Of a stretch of DNA of 64,000 nt, positions 58,358 through 64,000 are shown one piece after another. The position numbers and the translations under genes were made by a program. The stretch spans positions 1,412,885-1,476,884 of the forward strand of contig NZ_FRBQ01000001.1 of NCBI RefSeq assembly GCF_900142655.1. The letters run 5' to 3'. Position 1 is the first letter of the stretch. Every line of letters starts with the position of its first letter. A model generated the notes under the pieces. The model did not search any database. It saw only the letters and a program-made list of their open reading frames with translations, and was not told the DNA's origin. This DNA is from Phytopseudomonas punonensis. Its GTDB lineage: Bacteria > Pseudomonadota > Gammaproteobacteria > Pseudomonadales > Pseudomonadaceae.

Positions 58358-58948
58358 TTACTGCGCCTTCTCGGCAGCCAGTTCTTCCAGATCGATGTAA
58401 CGGTTGCCGATGCGTGGGTGCAGGCGACCACCATTGGCGGCGCCGAGCACGACGACAATTTCATCGGCGCGCGGTGCGTCTTCGATCTGCATTTCCAGGG
58501 TGATGTAGTGCGAACGCAGGCCTTCGTCGTCCTTGTGCATCATCGGGATCTGGATCGAAGTGCCCGGACCGCCACGCTTGTTGGTGAATGACAGGTAGCT
58601 CTTGGCCTTCACCGCCTCGCGGTAGTGGTTGCCGAAACGCAGGGTGTGGATAACCGCGGAGGCATGCTCGATTTCACCGTCGGCTCCGACCACGGCAGCC
58701 TTGCCGTAGGCTTCGATTTTGTCGGCGCCACCAATGGCGGCGGTGAGGCGCTTGACCATCAGTTCGCCCAGCTCGGAGCAATTGGCCTTGATCTGCGGCT
58801 TGAGGTCTTCGACAAAACCGTTGCCAACCCATGGGTTCTTGATCACGACGGCCAGGCCGACCATGGTCACCGGCTTGTCAGTCGCCTTGCCGCCTTCGAT
58901 CAGGGTTTCTTCTATGTAGCTGACGATCTTGCGAATCTCGAAACTCAT
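58358..58948 (-). CDS. DUF1185 amino-acid-synthesis family protein
   Basis: 196 residues, cytoplasmic. The whole length fits the AA_synth (DUF1185) family: EIRKIVSYIEETLIEGGK, VIKNPWVGNGFVEDLKPQ, GADKIEAYGKAAVVGADGEI and GAANGGRLHPRIGNRYIDLE. The family name is historical; no reaction is proven. It is the first gene of the operon, with GAGGAGCTGCC before the ATG and the palindrome TATGGTATACCAGA 32 bases upstream. As I recall, a homologue also occurs in the tgn gene cluster of Acinetobacter. Confidence 0.9.
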   Translation of the reverse strand: MSFEIRKIVSYIEETLIEGGKATDKPVTMVGLAVVIKNPWVGNGFVEDLKPQIKANCSELGELMVKRLTAAIGGADKIEAYGKAAVVGADGEIEHASAVIHTLRFGNHYREAVKAKSYLSFTNKRGGPGTSIQIPMMHKDDEGLRSHYITLEMQIEDAPRADEIVVVLGAANGGRLHPRIGNRYIDLEELAAEKAQ

Positions 58949-58979
58949 GGCAGCTCCTCGGCTGGTTGGTGTTGGGTAT

Positions 58980-58993
58980 TATGGTATACCAGA
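58980..58993. promoter_or_regulatory. GntR-type operator before the DUF1185-tgnD-tgnC-tgnB operon
   Basis: TATGGTATACCAGA keeps the exact GGTATACC core and differs from the perfect palindrome at two positions in the right arm. It lies 32 bases before the first start codon. Confidence 0.78.
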
Positions 58994-59186
58994 ATACACA
59001 ATATGCAAGCATTGCCGAATCCCAGGTGTGACGGTGCCTTGGCGGCATTCACGGTGGGCCAGTGGTAGTGAAAAGTGGCTGTTAAAGCTTTAATCGACAG
59101 ACAGCGGAGCGGCTTGGGTCAGGCTGATCAAGGAGGCGGGCAGCTGGCTCTGCGTTGGCAAAGGGCGTTGCTGAACAAGCATCACT

Positions 59187-59206
59187 AGGCAGCCCTCCGG
59201 CTGCCT
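59187..59206. other. Perfect GC stem-loop upstream of dksA2
   Basis: AGGCAGCC / GGCTGCCT with loop CTCC. No T-run on either side, so a terminator is doubtful; no function assigned. The rest of the 58949-59307 gap holds only the operator and the Zur box. Confidence 0.5.
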
Positions 59207-59267
59207 CTGCGATTTTAGAGGGCGGCGATTTATTTCAATGGACGCGCATGACATGTCAATCAATAAT

Positions 59268-59280
59268 GTTATGTTATAAC
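59268..59280 (+). promoter_or_regulatory. Zur box (zinc-uptake regulator site)
   Basis: GTTATGTTATAAC is a perfect inverted repeat GTTAT-N3-ATAAC, the core of Zur sites in Pseudomonas and other gamma-proteobacteria. It lies 28 bases before the dksA2-like ATG, so Zur would repress the operon when zinc is plentiful. Confidence 0.85.
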
Positions 59281-59307
59281 TATTAAATTGCTTTGATTGA
59301 GCCCGCC

Positions 59308-59712
59308 ATGACTGCCGATGAATTGCTGGCCCAGCCCGCTGAGGCCTACATGAACGACACCCAGCAGGTGTTCTTTCGTGACCTGCTGACCCACCAGCGC
59401 GAGGAGTTGCAGCAGCGTATCGATGACGAGTTCGGCGAATTACGCGAGCAAGAGCGGCCAGCTGATGAAGCCGACATCGCCAGCCGTGAAGAACAGCGCC
59501 AGTGGCAACTGCGCCTGCTGGAGCGCGAAAAGAAGCTGCTCGACAAGATTGATCAAGCCCTTGAGCGCCTGGCCCGTGGTGAATACGGCTGGTGCCGCGA
59601 AACCGGTGAGCCCATCGGCCTGCGCCGTTTGCTGCTGCGGCCCATGGCCAGCCTGTGCATAGAAGCGAAAGAGCGCGAAGAACAACGCGAGCGCCACCAA
59701 CGTGACCTGTGA
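59308..59712 (+). CDS. dksA2: Zinc-independent RNA polymerase-binding protein DksA2
   Basis: 134 residues. It replaces DksA when zinc is scarce, acting with ppGpp on RNA polymerase. In place of the four-Cys zinc finger it has C96-x2-T99 and C117-x2-A120, the hallmark of DksA2. The coiled-coil tip keeps the acidic D53 and D56 in PADEADIAS. The start [19 protein letters not shown] follows typical DksA N-termini. A Zur box lies just upstream, and the metallochaperone gene starts 25 bases after its stop, as in P. aeruginosa PA5536-PA5534. Confidence 0.92.
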   Translation: MTADELLAQPAEAYMNDTQQVFFRDLLTHQREELQQRIDDEFGELREQERPADEADIASREEQRQWQLRLLEREKKLLDKIDQALERLARGEYGWCRETGEPIGLRRLLLRPMASLCIEAKEREEQRERHQRDL

Positions 59713-59737
59713 ACCTGATGCTGATGAGGAACCCGCC

Positions 59738-60939
<1,202 letters not shown>

Positions 60940-60940
<1 letters not shown>

Positions 60941-61581
60941 TGCTGGCATTCAAGACACCACCGCAGCCGCTACAGATAAGCAGCGAGCGTATCGACGTGC
61001 TTGGCGATGCGCTGCGCGATGACGTCAATCTGGCGGTCTGGCAGCGCAACCTGCCCGAGCACCTTGCCGCCTTCGCCAGCACCTTGCTGGCCCAGTGCGA
61101 GCCGTTGGCCGAATCGCTAAGCATTGAGCTGGTTGATATCGATGCCGAGCCTGACCTGCGCGGGCTGTTGAATGGCTACAGCGATCTGCCTGGCCAGGCG
61201 GCGTTTCTCGCCGATGTGGCCTGGCTGGTGCGTGCCTATGCCTGCCTGCTCGATGCCCGGTGCATCGGCTTGCGCCTACGTGCGCTGGATGGCGCCATGT
61301 GCCCGCGCTTTCACGTCGATCACGTGCCGCTGCGCCTGATCACCAGCTACGCCGGCCCCGGTAGCCAATGGCTGCGCGAGGGTGCGCTGTCACGTCAGCA
61401 CCTCGGCGGCCCCCAGGCGCCTGACGAGCAGGCCGTGGTCGAGCAGATCGGCTGCGGGCATGTGGCGCTGGTCAAGGGTGAGCGTTGGGTGGGCAATGAA
61501 GGGCGGGGGCTGATCCATCGCTCGCCAACCTTGCCGGCCGGTGAACGGCGACTGCTGCTGACGCTGGATTGGCTGGCCTGA
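60940..61581 (+). CDS. DUF1826 family protein
   Basis: 213 residues, cytoplasmic. The DUF1826 core is seen in AFLADVAWLVRAYACLLDAR, CPRFHVDHVPLRLITSYAGP (about 122-141) and HRSPTLPAGERRLLLTLDWL. HVDH suggests a metal-binding pair. The start overlaps the metallochaperone stop. Homologues are known members of the Zur regulon in Pseudomonas; the reaction is unknown. Confidence 0.88.
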
Positions 61582-61590
61582 ATCGCGGGC

Positions 61591-61616
61591 AAAAAAATGC
61601 TGCGCCTGAGCGCAGC
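61591..61616 (-). terminator. Terminator on the minus strand
   Basis: Stem GCTGCGC (61599-61605) / GCGCAGC (61610-61616) with loop CTGA, followed on the minus strand by TTTTTTT. It does not serve the plus-strand DUF1826 gene best; it ends a minus-strand gene whose tail is at 61693. Confidence 0.78.
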
Positions 61617-61692
61617 AACATCGCCACCGGGCCTGTCCGGCAGCCAAGAGAGACTGTATTTACGCCGATAAAGATGACGATTGAATGACGGC

Positions 61693-61767
61693 TCAGTAGG
61701 CCATCCACACGCCCTTGCTCTGGCTCTCGCAGAAGGGCTTGAGGTAGGCGGCGTCTTCGGCGACGCG
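61693..61767 (-). pseudogene. C-terminal remnant of an unidentified gene
   Basis: Twenty-four codons in one frame end at a TGA: the tail reads AYLKPFCESQSKGVWMAY. Two codons upstream of the readable part the frame holds TAA, so no intact gene remains. Its own terminator follows 77 bases downstream, as for a real gene end. The body was probably lost when the protease segment came to lie next to it. The family is not identified; chance coding cannot be excluded. Confidence 0.5.
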
Positions 61768-61978
61768 GTTTTATCGGATACCGTTCGACGGAAAGTCGAT
61801 GTCGTGGATCAGTCGGCATTTCATTGTCACGGAGCGCCGGTAGACTATGCGTCCGGTAATGGCTCATTGCTGTTATGTGTTTTCGGTCGAGGCATGATCC
61901 TACCGTCATCCGCGCTGGCGGCTGTTTTTCTTGCCATTATCTTGATGCTTTTCATGGACATTACAGGGACGTAGTACC

Positions 61979-64000
61979 GTGCCGAATTTTGAGCAGATCA
62001 CCCCGTATTCGTACGTACCCCTCAGCTTCTCTACCTCCGTCAATGCGCTGCTTTACGGAACTAAATTTGGCGCCGGGTGGGGTAACTCGGCGACGCTGTC
62101 CTACAGCTTCGCCAATCCCGGCGTGTCGCAGTACTCGCGCCAATATGATGACTTGATCGATCTGCCTGGCATCAACTACCGGGATTTTGTCTACGCCCTG
62201 ACGGCCAATCAGAAGGATGCTGTACGCAGCGCGCTGGCTGACTGGAGCGCGGTTGCCAACCTGTCCTTCACCGAGGTCAGCGATACCGCCGGTGGCCAGG
62301 TAGGGGACCTGCGCTTCGGCGGCTATGAACTGATTGACTGGGATACGGCGGCATTCGCCTTTCTACCCGATGGCAGCCCGGTATCCGGCGACGTATGGAT
62401 CGGCCGCGCCACCAATGAAACTGCGCCCTCGCCGGGTAGTTATGACTATCTGACCTTCGTGCATGAGATCGGTCATGCCCTGGGCCTCAAGCACTCGTTC
62501 GAGACCTCGGACTTCAGCAATTACGTGTTGCGTAGCGGCTATGACGACGTGCGCTATACGGTCATGAGCTACAACGACAGCTACGATTTCCAGCCCACTG
62601 GCCCGATGCTCTTCGATATCGCCGCTATTCAATACCTATATGGCAGCAACAATAGCTGGCAGGCGGGCGACAACGTTTACCGCTGGGATGCCAACGCGCA
62701 GATTTTCGAGACTATCTGGGATGCCGGTGGCAACGACACGATCGATGCCAGCAACCAGCTCGAAGGTGTGGTGATCAATCTCAATAGTGGCGAGTTCAGC
62801 TCGATTGGTCAGGATATTTATAACTATGCCACAGGAGTATGGCGTAATAATTTCCTGACCATTGCATATGGTGCGGTTATCGAGAATGCAATCGGTAGCG
62901 ACTACAGAGACACCTTGATCGGCAATAGCGCCGATAACGTACTGGATGGCGGTAAAGGTGAGGACACATTGCGCGGCGGCGCCGGCAACGATACCTATTA
63001 CATCGATCTTCCCACAGGCTCGGAATTCTATGACAGGGTGACCGAATATGCGGGTGAGGGTTACGACAAGGTCATCTTGCGTGGAACCAGCACCGGCTTT
63101 TTCGGCAGCTCGTTCTCCCTAGCTAACAATGTTGAAGAGGTGGATGCCAGCCAGACGGGCACTGTTGCGCTGACACTGCTTGGCAACAGTTCGGCCAACC
63201 GCATCATCGGCAATGCGGGAAACAACGTACTCAATGGTGGTGCCGGCGCCGATACCCTGATTGGAGGTGCTGGCAACGACACCTACGTGGTCGATAACGT
63301 CGGCGATGTGGTGATTGAGCGAGCCGGTGAAGGCATCGACTTGGTTCAGGTTGCCATCGCTACGGCGAATGGCACTTATACGCTAGGCGATCATGTCGAA
63401 AATGGCACACTGACCAACACGGTGGCGTTCAACCTGACCGGCAACGCGCTGAACAACGCTCTGACGGGCAACGCTGCGAACAACGTGCTCGATGGCGGGC
63501 TGGGTGCCGACACGATGAATGGTGGCGCCGGTAATGACACCTACATCGTTGATAATGTGGGCGACGTCATCATCGACAGTGCCGGCATTGATACGGTACT
63601 TGCCAGTATTTCCTATACGCTCGGCGATAGCCTTGAGAACCTGAGCCTGCTGGGCAGCGACCACCTCACTGCCACCGGCAACGCCCTGGCCAACGTCATC
63701 ACCGGCAACGACGGCAACAACGTCATCGATGGTGGTGCTGGCGTGGATACGTTGCGCGGTGGCAAGGGCGATGACACCTATATCGTCGACCTGACGGTGA
63801 AGAACACCCTCGAAGACAGCCTGATCGAGAACCTCAACGAAGGTAACGATACCGTCCAACTGCGCGGTGGCAACGCAGCGTTGACTACAGTCACTGCCAT
63901 TGCCCTGGCCAATAACATCGAGAACCTCGACGCCAGCGCGACTGGAAGCACGCGCCTGAACCTGACCGGCAACGTGCTGAACAACACCCTGATCGGCAAC
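61979..64000 (+). CDS. Serralysin-type (M10) metalloprotease with RTX-like repeats, 3' end outside window
   Basis: At least 674 residues, still open at the right edge, without a signal peptide, as expected for type I secretion. The start is GTG, with AGGGA 9 bases upstream. The catalytic zinc motif HEIGHALGLKH lies at residues 162-172 (H162, E163, H166, H172) and the Met-turn is at M196 (VMSYND). From about residue 320 come repeats such as GGAGNDTYYIDL, GGAGADTLIGGAGNDTYVVD and GNALNN, the calcium-binding RTX style but longer than in classical serralysins (about 480 residues in total). No inhibitor or secretion genes are visible here. Nucleotide repeats make recombination likely. Confidence 0.9.
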   Translation, partial: MPNFEQITPYSYVPLSFSTSVNALLYGTKFGAGWGNSATLSYSFANPGVSQYSRQYDDLIDLPGINYRDFVYALTANQKDAVRSALADWSAVANLSFTEVSDTAGGQVGDLRFGGYELIDWDTAAFAFLPDGSPVSGDVWIGRATNETAPSPGSYDYLTFVHEIGHALGLKHSFETSDFSNYVLRSGYDDVRYTVMSYNDSYDFQPTGPMLFDIAAIQYLYGSNNSWQAGDNVYRWDANAQIFETIWDAGGNDTIDASNQLEGVVINLNSGEFSSIGQDIYNYATGVWRNNFLTIAYGAVIENAIGSDYRDTLIGNSADNVLDGGKGEDTLRGGAGNDTYYIDLPTGSEFYDRVTEYAGEGYDKVILRGTSTGFFGSSFSLANNVEEVDASQTGTVALTLLGNSSANRIIGNAGNNVLNGGAGADTLIGGAGNDTYVVDNVGDVVIERAGEGIDLVQVAIATANGTYTLGDHVENGTLTNTVAFNLTGNALNNALTGNAANNVLDGGLGADTMNGGAGNDTYIVDNVGDVIIDSAGIDTVLASISYTLGDSLENLSLLGSDHLTATGNALANVITGNDGNNVIDGGAGVDTLRGGKGDDTYIVDLTVKNTLEDSLIENLNEGNDTVQLRGGNAALTTVTAIALANNIENLDASATGSTRLNLTGNVLNNTLIGN

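Overview
The window is GC-rich gamma-proteobacterial chromosome and almost certainly Pseudomonas. The run TPR protein-trkA-rsmB-fmt-def, then LysM protein-dprA-tsaC-qor-hemF-aroE (5.1-16.1 kb), has the gene order known from the origin-proximal PA0015-PA0025 region of P. aeruginosa. The palindromic intergenic repeats are also of the kind seen in Pseudomonas. A P. mendocina/oleovorans/alcaligenes-type species is my inference. No tRNA, rRNA, CRISPR array, prophage or intact insertion sequence was seen.

Layout. 0-5 kb: the end of a choline-binding ABC protein gene, an NlpC/P60 endopeptidase, a queuosine-precursor transporter (yhhQ) behind a compact preQ1-I riboswitch, and a divergent MFS/LysR pair. 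5-16 kb: the conserved housekeeping block, with an Anr/Dnr-type box before hemF. 16-18 kb: an Ldh-family reductase and a small exported protein. 17.9-26 kb: cobalamin biosynthesis, with cobG-cobH-cobI-cobJ and a small phosphatase gene on the minus strand behind a cobalamin riboswitch, and cobL-cobK and a 2Fe-2S protein gene on the plus strand. 26-33 kb: a DctB/DctD-like two-component system followed by a TAXI-type TRAP transporter operon behind a sigma-54 promoter. 33-40 kb: a voltage-gated sodium channel of the NavAb/NaChBac type, GNAT, DUF3617, a lipoprotein/membrane-protein pair, cardiolipin synthase, a parS-like site and a chemoreceptor.

40-59 kb holds the most interesting part. It is a catabolic island that I read as a trigonelline (N-methylnicotinate) or closely related N-heterocycle degradation locus. 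It encodes a flavin-dependent monooxygenase (TgnA-like), its flavin reductase (TgnB-like), an aldehyde dehydrogenase (TgnC-like), an alpha/beta hydrolase (TgnD-like), a succinate-semialdehyde dehydrogenase (TgnE-like), a GntR/FCD regulator, and accessory proteins (DUF1185, DUF1330, a CMD-family protein and a RibB/RibA-like enzyme). Uptake candidates are a complete PotABCD-like ABC transporter with two paralogous binding proteins, and an NCS1 permease. Four copies of one palindrome, TATGGTATACCATA or close variants, sit in front of the monooxygenase, the ABC operon, the divergent ribB/DUF1330 pair and the DUF1185-hydrolase-dehydrogenase-reductase operon. They tie these units into one regulon. 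The substrate is inferred from gene content only.

59-61.6 kb: a Zur box precedes dksA2, a COG0523 metallochaperone gene and a DUF1826 gene, the zinc-starvation set. 61.6-64 kb: a gene tail with its own terminator, then a large metzincin protease of the serralysin type with RTX-like repeats, open at the right edge. Palindromic repeats of at least four sequence types fill many of the gaps.
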